Origin: Leishmania infantum JPCM5
Lineage: Eukaryota > Euglenozoa > Kinetoplastea > Trypanosomatida > Trypanosomatidae
Reading direction: 5' to 3'
NCBI RefSeq assembly: GCF_000002875.2
Contig: NC_009397.2
Span: 480,737-544,736, forward strand
Length of the DNA stretch: 64,000 bases
This document shows positions 10,131 to 21,468 of this stretch, in pieces. The notes below the pieces were generated by a model. The model made no database searches and was not told the DNA's origin. It saw only the letters and a list, made by a program, of their open reading frames with translations. A program made the translations under genes and the position numbers. Numbering within the stretch: position 1 is the stretch's first letter; every line of letters begins with the position of its first letter.

Positions 10131-13100
10131 CTACATATACCGATCAACGTAGCGACCACCCTTGCGAGGCATCCTGGAAAGCGAATTTGCTATCTCGGAG
10201 CCCGTCGCCACCGCCCTCGCCGCAGCACTGGTCACCTTATCTCCAGCAGCGCTGCCTTCTTCCGACGGTTTTGGCACGAAGGCGAGAAGGAGACAAGCAA
10301 ACACGTAGTAAATGCTGAGAAGCACCATCACACACACCAGCACCGGGTTCGCGATGAGCCACCAGAGTGGGACGTGCGCTGTGGGCTGGACGCTGCTTGA
10401 GTGAAGCCGCAGCGTGTCTTGCGACGTCGCGTGCTCTTGCACCGCGCTTGTGTGCCGGCTTGCCATGTCCTGTGCGATGGACTCCATTCGCTGCACAGCC
10501 GCTGAGGTGGTGTCCGCCACGCTGTTCACGACAGTTTTGATCTCTGCCGAGTGTGTCGTGAGATGTGTCTGCAGCGTGGCCTCCACTTTCGCGTGGAAGG
10601 AGGGAATGAGTCGCTTCTCGGCGGCTGACACGTTTTCTGCGAGTGCCGTCTGCACAGCCGTCTTCAGCTCCGCGGCGGAGCGGCTCGTTGCCGCCTCCAC
10701 CAGCTGCGACGCACGAGTACCTTCCTCGTTTTGCTGAGAAGCGATGCGCATCATCGTGGCATCCAGCAGTTCCTGGATGTCGGCCAAGGAAGGAAGCCCG
10801 CTCGCGTTGCCCCCCACGTCATCGATCTTCGCCACGAGCGACTGCACCGCCGCCGCGATGTCGCGCTGCAGCAGCTGCCCCTGGCTGCTCAGCTCTTGTA
10901 TGCCCTTCTGCGTCTCCTCCTGCACCCGCTGAACCTCTGCCTGAACGACTGACTGCATCGTCACAGGCCCCGCGCCTGCCGCACTGTTTTCGCGCACAAG
11001 AGCCGCTTCCTCCTCCTGGAGTTGCCGCAGCCCCGCAAGTTCGTCCTGCAGCTTCTCGGCGGCAGCACTTGCACTCTTGCCGGTCGGCACGGACGCGAGG
11101 TCGCTGATGAGTTGAGTGACGCGGCGAAGACGATCCCGCGTAGCTGTGCGAATGCGAGCCTGAGCCCGCTGCTGCTCCTCAGAGAATCCAATAAGCGCCG
11201 GAGACGGCTGGAGGAGCTGCACAGACACGTGCTGCTCCTGGATTGCGTCCTGCATCGCCGCCATTCGGGCCAGCAGGGCGTCAGTGCGCTGCGCTTGCCC
11301 CTTTTCGTTGTCAGAGACGGATTCGCGCAAAGCGGTCAACAGTTCCTCCTTGTGTGCCTGCGCCACAGACTGGATGGAGCCCTGCACGCTGCTCAGCTGC
11401 GCCCTCACCTCTGCGCTCGTGGCGGTGCCACGCACCGCCTCCATGAGCCGGGCGTCGCGGCCCTCGAGCGACTGTGTGAGAGATGTGAAGCGATCCTGGA
11501 AAAGCGCCTGCAATGTGTCTCTCTCTGATGTCTGTGCCGCGGCCGCTGCGGCAGAGGCGCTGCAGAACTTCTCGCTTGCTTCCTGCAGACGCGTCAGCAC
11601 TGACGAGACGTCGGCGGTGCGGCTAACTTCATCCAGCCGCTCCTCGAGCCGGCGCAGTGCAGCGGCGTGAGCCTCCAGAGCGGTACCCATCGGCGAGAGC
11701 AGCTCCCCGATGTCAGACAGCGCGGCGGCGGGGGCGGCCGGAGGCGGCACATCAGCCAAGGCAGCCGCCTTCGCCGCCCTCGCCTCCACCGATTCCCGCA
11801 CCGCCTGCACATCTTCCTGCTGCTCGCGTACGGCGGCCGTCACGGTTTCCGCGAGCGAGGCCATCTTAGCCGTCAGGTTCGTCTCCTGAAGGCTGAGCTC
11901 CTCCTTCATGAAGGTGAGAACGCTGTCGATGTACTTGTACATGGGCGTCAAGTTCACCTCAGGCGTCTTGCCCACTTGAGTCTGCAACGCCTGCAGCAGC
12001 TCCTCGCGAAGTGTCGCGAGCTCGTGCGTCGTTTTCTCTATCAGTGCCGCCGTAGCTGCCGGTGGCGTGTCGATGCTGACGGAGCCGTGCTCTTCGGCCG
12101 CATGCTCGGTCTTCAGCTGGCTGTCGGCAGAAGTGCGCATCTCCTCCAGCTGCGCCTGCAGGCTTGCCGCGACGGAGGTCGACACGCTGTCGGCGATGTG
12201 CAGCAACTGCTGTTCGATGGCGAGCTGGTTTGCAGTGTTCATCTGCTCCACCTGCACAGAAAGCTCCGCCCACCGTGGCGAGAGCACAGCCTCCACGGCG
12301 TCCGTTAGCACCTCCTGCGAAAGCGGCGCGGGCGGCGGTGCAGCTGCAGGCGGTGGTGCCGCGGAGGCGGCGGCCGACGCGGCCTCCCCGGCCTCTCGAA
12401 GCGCGTTGAGCTGCTCCTGGACGGTGGACATGGCGGACTGCAGGGCCTCCTCCGTGTGCTGCTGGATGGCGGCTGTGACGCTGTCACTCACCACCTGCGC
12501 CACTGTCATGAGTTGTTGCTGCGCGTCGTCTTTGTGGATTGCCAGCATGGAGCTTGTCGCCGATACATCGCGGCGCAGCTGCTCCAACGCTTCCGTGATC
12601 TTCTCCTGAGCCGCCTCCGGCACGCCACTAGCAGGAGTCGCAGCAGGCGATGGAGTAGAAGCGGCGGCCGCGGTGGTTACAGTGCTACGCAGCTCATCGA
12701 GCTGACGCTGCAGAACTTCCTGCATGGCCTGCAGTGCATCCCGGGTGGCGGCTTGCTCTTTGAAGACGTCTCCCACGATCTCGTCCACTGCCGCAAGACG
12801 GCTTTGCGTCGACTGTACAGCGTCGAAAACCTTTTCAATCTCAATCGCCATGTCCGCGTCGGTTGCGGCGCCTGCCGTGGCCTCGCCGCTGGTGTCCTTC
12901 GACTTTGCTAGCTTCTTCACCTCGCTGGTGATGGTGCGGCGCAGTTCATCGGTGGCCGACTGCACGGCACTTTCGATGCTCTCTTCGATCGCCCTCATGT
13001 CGACGGATGCCTTGGCAGCCGCGTCACCGCCGCTTCCACGCGCCGCCAGTCGCTCCTCAGCCAGGAGGTCATTGATCAAGTTTGAGAGCTTCTCATGCTG

Positions 13101-14033
13101 CTCGGCGGCCGCCTTCTCAACCGCCTCGACGACGGCAGTGCGGAGCTCCGCCGACGCCGAGGTCACCGCTGGCGCGTCCCGGCCCGCTACTACGGCCGTG
13201 ATGCGCCTCTGCAAGTCCTCAAAGTGCGCCGCCGTGCTCTCCTCCAAACGAGAAAGTTGATAGACCATGTCGCTGCTTGGTGGCGGTGTGGAGGTGGTGC
13301 TGGAGGGCAGGGTGGCACCGGTGAGCTGCTCGGCAACGCGTGCGCTGACCAGCCGCGCCACCGCCTCCGCATCGATGGGCATTGGGGAGTGAGAAGGGGA
13401 GGCGCTGGGGCTGTCTCGCTCCGCGGCACCCTGTCGCTCACGCACGACGCGGAGTTGCCGCAGCTCATCGTGGATGCTATTGAGCACGATCTCCGAGAAG
13501 CTCTTCATCTTGTCTGCGTATGTGACGTGCAGCGCATCCAGCTGCTGCCCGGTGCGCTGCTCCACCTGGTCCACAACGAGGTTGGCCACAACTGCCAGTT
13601 GCTCTTGCAGACACTGCTCCATCACCTCGCGCTCGGTGGAGCTGATGACATCCACGTAGGAGGCACCAGTGCGGTGAGGAACCTTGCTCTCGTAAGCTCC
13701 GTGCGGCAGTACCGGCGTAACACGCACACCGGCGAGGCTGGGCATCGACAACGCCAGCACGGCGCGCTGTACCTCTGCGTCCTCTGGGTGAAGTGTCACC
13801 TCCACGTTCAGCGCTACAAACTCCGGGATGCCCTTCAAAAGATCCGAAGAAGGGCCATAGCCGCGAGTGCGAATCCGCAGCGGCCGAAGACCGCCAGAAG
13901 GTGACGGTGACGGTGCCGCATTCGCCGCGGCGGCAGCGCCGCTACGCGTGCTGTGGTGCCGCAGTGCAGCTACGAGGTGGAGAGGCGCCCGCGCACTGAG
14001 GCAGTGGGGAACCGGCGTGTACGCCCGCTGCAT
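10131..14033 (-). CDS. Large coiled-coil protein with mitochondrial-type N-terminus and C-terminal membrane anchor; candidate TAC protein p166
   Basis: A 1300-residue protein. The N-terminus (MQRAYTPVPHCLSARAPLHL) is basic, hydroxylated and lacks acidic residues, as in mitochondrial presequences. Residues of about 150-1190 are almost entirely Ala/Glu/Gln/Leu-rich helix and coiled coil. One hydrophobic segment near 1220-1252 (WWLIANPVLVCVMVLLSIYY onward) is followed by a basic tail of about 48 residues. This matches T. brucei p166, an inner-membrane subunit of the tripartite attachment complex linking kinetoplast DNA to the basal body: large, helical, with a presequence, and a single membrane span near the C-terminus with a short intermembrane-space tail. 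I also recall p166 lying near a dynein heavy chain and POLI genes in T. brucei. Sequence identity to p166 was not tested. Another mitochondrial coiled-coil membrane protein is possible. Confidence 0.62.
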   Translation of the reverse strand: MQRAYTPVPHCLSARAPLHLVAALRHHSTRSGAAAAANAAPSPSPSGGLRPLRIRTRGYGPSSDLLKGIPEFVALNVEVTLHPEDAEVQRAVLALSMPSLAGVRVTPVLPHGAYESKVPHRTGASYVDVISSTEREVMEQCLQEQLAVVANLVVDQVEQRTGQQLDALHVTYADKMKSFSEIVLNSIHDELRQLRVVRERQGAAERDSPSASPSHSPMPIDAEAVARLVSARVAEQLTGATLPSSTTSTPPPSSDMVYQLSRLEESTAAHFEDLQRRITAVVAGRDAPAVTSASAELRTAVVEAVEKAAAEQHEKLSNLINDLLAEERLAARGSGGDAAAKASVDMRAIEESIESAVQSATDELRRTITSEVKKLAKSKDTSGEATAGAATDADMAIEIEKVFDAVQSTQSRLAAVDEIVGDVFKEQAATRDALQAMQEVLQRQLDELRSTVTTAAAASTPSPAATPASGVPEAAQEKITEALEQLRRDVSATSSMLAIHKDDAQQQLMTVAQVVSDSVTAAIQQHTEEALQSAMSTVQEQLNALREAGEAASAAASAAPPPAAAPPPAPLSQEVLTDAVEAVLSPRWAELSVQVEQMNTANQLAIEQQLLHIADSVSTSVAASLQAQLEEMRTSADSQLKTEHAAEEHGSVSIDTPPAATAALIEKTTHELATLREELLQALQTQVGKTPEVNLTPMYKYIDSVLTFMKEELSLQETNLTAKMASLAETVTAAVREQQEDVQAVRESVEARAAKAAALADVPPPAAPAAALSDIGELLSPMGTALEAHAAALRRLEERLDEVSRTADVSSVLTRLQEASEKFCSASAAAAAAQTSERDTLQALFQDRFTSLTQSLEGRDARLMEAVRGTATSAEVRAQLSSVQGSIQSVAQAHKEELLTALRESVSDNEKGQAQRTDALLARMAAMQDAIQEQHVSVQLLQPSPALIGFSEEQQRAQARIRTATRDRLRRVTQLISDLASVPTGKSASAAAEKLQDELAGLRQLQEEEAALVRENSAAGAGPVTMQSVVQAEVQRVQEETQKGIQELSSQGQLLQRDIAAAVQSLVAKIDDVGGNASGLPSLADIQELLDATMMRIASQQNEEGTRASQLVEAATSRSAAELKTAVQTALAENVSAAEKRLIPSFHAKVEATLQTHLTTHSAEIKTVVNSVADTTSAAVQRMESIAQDMASRHTSAVQEHATSQDTLRLHSSSVQPTAHVPLWWLIANPVLVCVMVLLSIYYVFACLLLAFVPKPSEEGSAAGDKVTSAAARAVATGSEIANSLSRMPRKGGRYVDRYM

Positions 14034-17000
14034 GAATCAAGCGAGGGTATTCCAGCGTCGCAGTTTGATGCGCCTTGGGGGGATTGTTGTCGTCTCTTTG
14101 CTGCGGGCCGTGCGCCTACAAAAAAGGATCTGTGTGCTGCTCAGAATGGCAAAAGCGACGATGAAAAGACAGAGGGGAGGAATCCACAGATAAGAAAAAA
14201 AAAATAAGAAAAGCTAGCGCTGCCTGTGCGCGTGTGTGCCTGTCAGCCCTCCTTGCACCTCCCCTCCCCCCGAGCCGGTTCGTCTATGACAATGTGTTTC
14301 TATGTGGGTTTGTTCTGTGACCCTGTGTGCTGATGCCTCAGCTTGCTTGTGTATATGCCTGTGGGCGGAGGTTGTATTTTTGGCTGCTACAGGTGACGGG
14401 CAACACGCACGCGCGGAGGCAGCACGGCAGGCAGTACAGCGAAGCGGACGCCAAAATACAGAGCCACTGCTCAGTCTACAAAAAAAAAGCACGATAGAGA
14501 ACCAAATGGCCACACGTCGCTGATGTGCCGGCACAGAGGCACAGACACACACGCATACACGTCAGATGTGTGTCGCTCCCCTCTGTACGTTCTCTTGGAT
14601 GCTCCCTTTTTTTCTGTTCGGCCGTCTGAGTGCACCTCTGTTAAACTTGGGCGTTGGTGTTGATGGCTCTGAACCCTGTGTGTGTACGTATGCGGGGAGG
14701 AGAGCGGGGTCTCTTTGCGGAGACTATGTGTGTGTGTGTGTGTGCCCACACTCTCGCTGTTGACGGCCGCAGTGGAATGTGAAGGCGCATGAAGCAACGA
14801 GCGGTCATCGTGGAGGGGGTGGGGGACGGAGAAGAGGCGCAAGGGCAGAAGAGGGCAGTGAGGAAAGGAAGGATACACAAGAAGACATGATAGCGGTACA
14901 GAGCACGTACTCTGGGCCAGGCTTGCAAGAGCACGATACATCACCGACCCAGGCACACCCTGACACTTAAAGCACGCTTCTGGCCGCACATTTCCACCAA
15001 GAAGCGGGATGGGTTGCATGAAAAGACGATATGGTGTGTGGAGGGAAGCGGAGGAGAGGTGTCAACGGGTAAGCCGCCACCATGCGCCACCGTGCCGCAC
15101 CAGGAGCGCTACTCGACGGCAGGAAGGAAAAGAACTCACCAAAGCAGAGACAGAGCACCTCAACCGCGTGTGCGGTGCGCACGGCACCCCTGCTCCCCTC
15201 CCCCCCACACCCGTGCGCATGCATATTCTTCTCAGTCACCATGCGCCCGTCCTGGGCGCTTGTCCAAAGCACGACAATGCCTTTCGGCTTCCTAGCGGAG
15301 GTGTGCGTGTGCGTGTGCGTTTGTCTGCTTTCCTTGCGTTCTTTTTTGGTTGGGGGGAGGGATGAGAGGAAACAGCATCAAGGCAGAAAGATACGCGCGG
15401 GTGGCCGAAGCCCAACAAAGGAGACAGAGAACAGAGACGCCAACGCAAAACAACAACAACGCGAACAATGCAACCACATACGACAGACACACAAGAACAC
15501 GGAGAGGAGCGAGACAGGGTGAAAGGCGGGGGAGAAGGGAGGGGGCAGCAACAATCAGCAAATAGACAAAGAAACGCGCCAACAGTGGTGACGTGAGCGA
15601 AGAACCAAACCCAGAAGAAACGGAGGACAGAGGAGGCAGAGGGGGAGAGATACACACGAGTCCGCTAAAGGAAAAAGAACACCCAAACAGCGAAAGAGAA
15701 AAGAGCGTTACGTCAGACACCAAGTGAGGGAAGGGGGGGGGACAACAAGAAAAGCGGCAGAGTAACGATATCAACGGGACCCCATCATACAAACACACAC
15801 ACACGCACATTCACAGAGAGATATACCCAGCAAAACCATTTTCGATGTGTCATACTCTGAAAAAAAAAATGAAGGGAAGGTGATGGGGATGGGTGTGGAA
15901 GCTGGGTGGTGGACGGCGAGGTGAGGGCGTTAAGCAGCTTTCTGTTTGCCCCATTGACCGACGCGCACACAGGAGGCTCATCTCCCTCTACACTCCCTCC
16001 CCCTTCTTGCTCCATGCAAAAAAAAAACACACACACACAAGCCCCCTCCCTCCATCACAGTCCCCGTCGCACATCCCCCTCTTCTCGCAGTCTTGAGGTA
16101 CAGTTATACTCTAGTACAAGAAAGCGATGTTTGAATAAGACGGAAAAAACAACAACGGTGAAACAAGAACAAAAAAAAAGATGTATGCTTCGGAGTGACC
16201 GTGTATGCCTCCACACACCGTGTCTGGGTGACCAGAATGCGTGCTACACATCTTCGGGCCCGCCACACTGTGGGTCCGTTGTGAGACGCGAGGGAGAGAG
16301 AACGTAAACGAGAGACGTCCGCGAAGGGCCTCCCCCCTCACACTGTCACGGACAGACACGCTAAAAGTGAAGATCAATGGGCCAATAGAAGAAAAAAAGA
16401 CCGACGGACGACGGCAGCGGTGGATGTGTGAGACGGCGAGGTGGCGAGAAAAAGAACCAGCTGGTGGGGGGAGGGGAGGCGTTCAGACGTAGGCGAGTCG
16501 GCACCGGCGCTGCCAACAACAAGAGTAACATATAAAAAAAGAAGGAAACGAAAGCACCCATCCGCCTGCCTACACACACACACACACATACACAAGTTGT
16601 AAAACATTGAAGCCTGGCAGAAGAGAGTCGGGAAGAAAGGGTGGTAGGGGAAGGGATGCAGCGGTACGAGAGGCCATGAAACATGGTGAGTGGGGAGGGG
16701 GAGGGGGTGCGGAGGAACTTGAGAGAGCGTAGCGCCGTCACAGAAAAGGGCGAAAGCGCGCGCACACGCTGTCACGTCTACACCATTGACACACACACAC
16801 ACACAAAACACTGACATGCACCAGCCGCCATCACGAGAGAGGCAAGAGTGAGAGTCAGAGAACGAGAGAGAGAGAGAGATGGGTGACACGACACAAAGGG
16901 AACCAAACATACGAAAGAGAAGACACACATCGAGGCAAAATTAAGATAAACAGAAAAGGAGGAGCCGTCGCTCAGCATCGCTCAGCCAGCAAGGCGCTCC

Positions 17001-17362
17001 ATCTGCGCCATCAGATGGCGTGCGTATGTGTGCGTAGGGGGAAAAGAAGGTAGGGCGACGACAGACTAGAGCACCCCTCTCCCTCACACATTCCCATCGG
17101 TGCTTGTCCTTTCTCTCCCTCGCACCGCAGACGCGCACGTGGCGATGCGCTGCGTGCATGACAAGACGAGCGCACCAAGAAGGAAAAAAAAGGTTAGGAG
17201 AGCTGGGAGAGATGTCCCACGTACATGATCACGGATCATGCCCGAAGTAGTACAAGGAAACATTGTCGAGGACACGTACCCGGTTGGGCAGCCGCGGTGA
17301 TCCCGCCGACCTTGTGCATAGCACTGTTCAAGTCCCCCACTCACAACGCACCGGTGACCTGA
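14034..17362. other. Long intergenic region between kinesin-13 and p166 candidate
   Basis: About 3.3 kb with no supportable gene. It is rich in microsatellites: a GT run near 14727-14744 and CA runs near 15790-15808, 16026-16040, 16574-16590 and 16790-16806. It also has long purine tracts, which are polypyrimidine on the gene strand. All open frames are low-complexity Cys/Val/His/Thr runs derived from these repeats. Confidence 0.75.
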
Positions 17363-19549
17363 TCAGCGGCGCCCAGCGGCACCAGCATGGCGGGTGTACT
17401 GATCAAGCTGCCGGCGCAGTTCCTCGATGCGGCGCACCTGTGAGGAGAGAATGGCGTCGACACGCCTGCAATACCCACTCATCGAGTTCTCCGGGTTCTC
17501 GGCAGCGTTCAGTTGCGTCATCTCATCTTTCAGGAGCTCCATCATGCAGTCGATGTGATGGCGGTGTGCCAGGATCAGGTTGTCCTCCTCGGCGTCGAGG
17601 CTGTCGCCGCTGTCGTACCGTGAGTCATCGCCCATAGGCGTGGGCATCGCCGAAGACATGCCACTCGGGCCGCGACTGTGGGTCGGGGTCGGGCGGTGGT
17701 AGGACTTCTTCTGCGGGGAGCTGCTGGTGACGGGGCGCGAGCCGAAGCTGCGGTTGGACCGAAGGGTGTTGTCGGAGCTATCGTCTCCGTGTCGATGAAA
17801 GCTGTTGACCATCTTCTGGTTTGGCGTTCCGGGCTCGCGAGTGCGTGTCTGGCTGGAGGAGCGCGAGCTCGTGATCACACGCTCCTTCGCGCGACGTTGC
17901 GCGAAGGAGCCGGAGATGCCGACGGTTTCGACGTGCTCCGTAGGCATCTGCCCCATCATAATCTCCTCCGCTGCGCTGTGGCTGGACTTGTCCTTCTTGA
18001 GCTCCTTGACACGGTCGGCGTAGCGCAGCGTGTTGAGTGTGTGCTCGCAGCTGCCGCTGGCGGGGCTGATGTTGCCGATCATCACCGTGCGGCTGTTGCC
18101 CATGAAGCAGTCACGAAGCACCGCCGTCAGCTTAGACCCGCGAAACGGAATGTGGCGGTGATTCTGGTCTAGCGCGCGGATGCACTCCTTGAGGGCAAAT
18201 AGAGACTTATTGATCTCCGCCCCCTCCAGCCGCGTGGTGCGGTCGCTATCCAGCGTGTCAGCGCCGCGCTCAGAGCCGGCAAGATCGATGAAAGTGAAGC
18301 GGCCGAAGAAGCGGTTCTTCTCATTCACAATGGTGATGTGCAGAATGGCGTGCGAGCGCGAGGAGTCGGCATTCATGCCAGTGGATCCCGCCGCACGGAT
18401 GGTGTTGCCATAGTCGATGATCTCCATGAGGTGGTCGGTGCTGTCGACGCGGTGCTCGGTCAGGCCGCAGACGTTAATGACGCCGCGGCTATCCTCCCTA
18501 CACGCCAACCGCTCGCGCTCGTTCAGCAAGTCGTACAGCTTGCCGCCGTAGATCTCGAAGAAAGAGACGTTGATGCCCATGCCGCGACTCAGCCGCGACC
18601 AGAGGTCCTTGGCCGCCATCAGGTACAAGCCCTCCTGCTTGTCCTTACCTAGCATGGTGTATGTCTTACCGCTACCCGTCTGACCGTAAGCAAAGCACGT
18701 CGCGCACCCGCCCTCAAACACCGTCTCGATCAACGGCTTGCAGGCTTCCTCATATACGTCCCGGTTGGTCTTTCGGTCATCCATAACCTTGTCGTAGGTG
18801 AAGCGGTGCTTTTCGATGTAGCGGGTGAGATCTACCTTTTGGCGTGGCTCCAGCAGCGTAATGATGTGGTTGTTGTCCGGGTCCGTGGCGAGAATGTCGT
18901 AGAGGCCGTCGGCTTGCTCGCTAGCATTCAGGGGGCGCTTGCGAATGACCACGGTGATTCGGCTGGCACGACGCCGCTGAGCATTACCGCCTTCACCGGT
19001 TGCGCGCCGGCCGAATGGTGAGGGGGAAGACGCTCCAACGCGGCTCACCGGGCGTGAAACCGGCTTTGCCGGCGCAGCGGCAGGGCGGACGGCGTTTTCG
19101 CCGTCGTCTGTGTTGGGGTCACGGCGCTGCGCCGACATCGGCCGCGGCTGCTCGGCCACCCTTTCCCGCTCGCGTCGCTGCATCGCTTCCGTCGGGGTCG
19201 CACGGCGCAACGGCGTAGGGATGCGGGCGGGCAACGCGGGGGCCTGAATGGCGGCCTGCACGCGCGACGCCGGCTCCGTCGCCGGGGGCGGCGACTTGGG
19301 GCCCGTCGACGCCACCGGTGCTGCAGGTGTCATGCCGCCGCCGCTGCCGTTCGCCCGATCACGCTTCAGAAACTGGATGAGCTCGAAGAGCTTCCGACGG
19401 TCCGTCATGACGATAACGCCGACGGAGTGATAGTCCTGCATGGTGAGCTGCTTTAGCTGCTGGACAGAGGTGACGCCGCCGTCGACGAAGCCCTGCACCG
19501 TGTGCTCCAGCCCGCCCTGAACAAGCAGCTGCTTCAGCTGCGACTCCAT
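17363..19549 (-). CDS. Kinesin-13 microtubule depolymerase
   Basis: A 728-residue internal-motor kinesin. Residues of about 1-65 resemble a SAM-like helical domain ([17 protein letters not shown] onward). A Ser/Pro/Arg-rich linker follows. The motor runs from about 195 to 535, with P-loop GQTGSGKT (lysine 295), switch [10 protein letters not shown] and switch [10 protein letters not shown]. Kinesin-13 class marks are present: KVDLTRY in loop 2 and KECIRAL in the microtubule-binding alpha-4 region. The C-terminal tail has short coiled coil (residues of about 650-720). Kinesin-13 proteins do not walk; they peel tubulin from microtubule ends and in trypanosomatids act in the spindle or at the flagellar tip. 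Trypanosomatids have several paralogues. Chromosome position argues against the flagellar-length paralogue KIN13-2, which I recall at the other end of chromosome 13. I give no symbol. Confidence 0.94.
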   Translation of the reverse strand: MESQLKQLLVQGGLEHTVQGFVDGGVTSVQQLKQLTMQDYHSVGVIVMTDRRKLFELIQFLKRDRANGSGGGMTPAAPVASTGPKSPPPATEPASRVQAAIQAPALPARIPTPLRRATPTEAMQRRERERVAEQPRPMSAQRRDPNTDDGENAVRPAAAPAKPVSRPVSRVGASSPSPFGRRATGEGGNAQRRRASRITVVIRKRPLNASEQADGLYDILATDPDNNHIITLLEPRQKVDLTRYIEKHRFTYDKVMDDRKTNRDVYEEACKPLIETVFEGGCATCFAYGQTGSGKTYTMLGKDKQEGLYLMAAKDLWSRLSRGMGINVSFFEIYGGKLYDLLNERERLACREDSRGVINVCGLTEHRVDSTDHLMEIIDYGNTIRAAGSTGMNADSSRSHAILHITIVNEKNRFFGRFTFIDLAGSERGADTLDSDRTTRLEGAEINKSLFALKECIRALDQNHRHIPFRGSKLTAVLRDCFMGNSRTVMIGNISPASGSCEHTLNTLRYADRVKELKKDKSSHSAAEEIMMGQMPTEHVETVGISGSFAQRRAKERVITSSRSSSQTRTREPGTPNQKMVNSFHRHGDDSSDNTLRSNRSFGSRPVTSSSPQKKSYHRPTPTHSRGPSGMSSAMPTPMGDDSRYDSGDSLDAEEDNLILAHRHHIDCMMELLKDEMTQLNAAENPENSMSGYCRRVDAILSSQVRRIEELRRQLDQYTRHAGAAGRR
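17881..17910. repeat. 12-bp perfect inverted repeat inside the kinesin-13 gene
   Basis: GCTCCTTCGCGC, a six-base spacer GACGTT, then GCGCGAAGGAGC. The arms are perfectly complementary. It lies in the post-motor tail, encoding part of [12 protein letters not shown] hairpin this perfect in coding sequence is not expected from codon constraint alone, but GC-rich genomes raise the chance. Confidence 0.9.
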
Positions 19550-21468
19550 CCTTGACGTGAGAGCTGCTCAAGCCCTTGTTTCAAGGTTCAAAGGTAAAAA
19601 CAAAATGAAATTCACCGGTAGAGGACAGCTGTGGGTACGTTGAGCGCCGGCCCTCTGCAACCTATATGCACACGGCGTTATGCAGAGCCACAGCGATGCA
19701 ACTCGTCAAGGTGCTCTCAGACGCCTGCCGGACAGAGCCTTCGAGGAGAGGTTGAAAAATACAAGAGAAATGAGACAATGTATCCACCAGCGTGGAAATA
19801 CGCGCGCGAGAGCGCGATGGCAACGCTCAGGGGAGAAGACGATGAGTATCAGTCAGTGAATGCGTGTGTGTATACAATCCGAAGAAAGAGAAGTCAGAAA
19901 CGGGTTTCGCGCGTTCGGGTGTGCGAGCGGTACGGCCATGCGTGGCGCCCTGTGTATGTGTGTGCCTGTGTCGTCGCAAAGTTCCACAGCCCGTAGGGGT
20001 TCAGTCCACGAAGGAGAGTTGCGTGCGTGTGGCAGAGCGCCAGCTGCGGAGAGGAGGGTGCGACGATCCACAGGCGCACGCGGAGAGAAGGACAGCATCA
20101 CACAAAAGGAAAGAAGGGGAGGGGAGAGATGGTGCACGTTAGAGGCGGAGTGGGAGGAAGGGGGTGCAGGGCAGCACATGGACAACGTGCGAATCATTCA
20201 CGGTATTGCGGTGTCTGCCGCAATACCGTGATAGACACACGTGCACGTACAACAAGGCAGAGAGCAGCACCGCTGCACAGGGCTGTTCGAATGTGGTAAC
20301 TGACATGGGCAGAAGAGACGTTTTAAGGCAAACTCGTCTCCTGATCACCCGCACGAGGGCTCGTGCAGAGTCTTAGCTGAAAGGATGCGAAGGGTTCGGG
20401 CATCAGCGGGCTTGTTCTTCAAAGAAGTGTGCACACTTTCTCACTCCTCCTCCCTCTTGCCCCTCTCTCTGGCATGAAAGTATGCACGCATACACACATA
20501 CATATACCGGGAGAGATGTGGAGGGGGAGCACAGGAGAGGAAGGAGTCGAAGATGTCAGGGAGAGGGTGGTCTTCGCGCAGTCACCCTCTCGTGTAATGT
20601 TCATCAACTTTGCCTCGTTTTTCTCGCCTGCACAGAGCGTTCTCGTGCTTTAGCAGCTGCGCATGTGCGTGTGTGGGGGGACTCTCTGGGTGCGCGCCTT
20701 TCCATGCGTGGCCTCTTTTTTCGCACGTGTTCTCCCCTCTTTCCATCTTTTCAACCATCACAAGAGAGAGAAAAGGGGGTCTAGCATTCATGTTTGTGCG
20801 CGCACGAGCGGCGGCGCGTCAGTGAGCAGAAGCGGCGGTCCAGGGTGCGTGCGTTTGTGGATTCGGAGGGATGGAGGAGAGGCAGGGAACGGTCTATATA
20901 TATATGTGTGTGTGTGCATAGTCGCGAAGCCGTAAACCAAGAGAGACAAGGCACCGCTTCTCCCACCACCTCTGCTTCCACCCGAAAGGGGGATACTGTT
21001 CGAAAGAAGAAACACAAGATGCAGGCACGTCTCTCCTTGCACCTTTGCGGACAAAACTCACGAAGGACACACACACACGTGCACATGTACACATATGTAC
21101 AAACTCATCAGCCTTCACGGGGACGGGAGAGAAGAGCTGGCACACAGGCTGATTGGAGAGGGGGATGGCGAGAAGTACCTTCAGAGAGACGATGGGGGGA
21201 AATAGAAAAAAAAACGTTAAGGAAGAAGATCAGGGAGAGCGGCGCGCGACGCGTGCAGAGATGTTCGAAAGAAGGTAAGTGAGCGAAAAAGCTTAGAGGA
21301 GAGAGTCTTGCGTCATTTACCAAAGTTGCGCATCATCTCCTCTATTCCTGCTCGCAGGTCCCTACCAAGAGCCCGTACGTGCGCACGCTCTCAATCTTAC
21401 ACATAATCCGTCACAGAAACATGAGCGCGTGAGAAGGGAGCGGACACCCCCACAGTAACGTGTGCGGC
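19550..21468. other. Intergenic region between squalene monooxygenase and kinesin-13
   Basis: About 1.9 kb with no gene recognised. On the minus strand it is the 3' UTR of squalene monooxygenase and the 5' region of kinesin-13. It contains a perfect 14-bp hairpin (20198-20231), an alternating AT/GT run near 20893-20912, and purine-rich tracts around 21120-21300. Confidence 0.75.
20198..20231. repeat. Perfect 14-bp hairpin with 6-base loop
   Basis: The left arm TCACGGTATTGCGG and right arm CCGCAATACCGTGA are exact reverse complements around the loop TGTCTG. The arm sequence is mixed, not a simple repeat, so slippage does not explain it. It sits in the spacer downstream of squalene monooxygenase and would form a stable RNA stem-loop in a minus-strand transcript. 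Its function is unknown. Confidence 0.92.

Noticed and set aside
17326..17336. GTTCAAGTCCC, resembling a tRNA B box
   Set aside because: No complementary T stem or acceptor stem nearby. It lies just after the kinesin-13 stop region in ordinary spacer.
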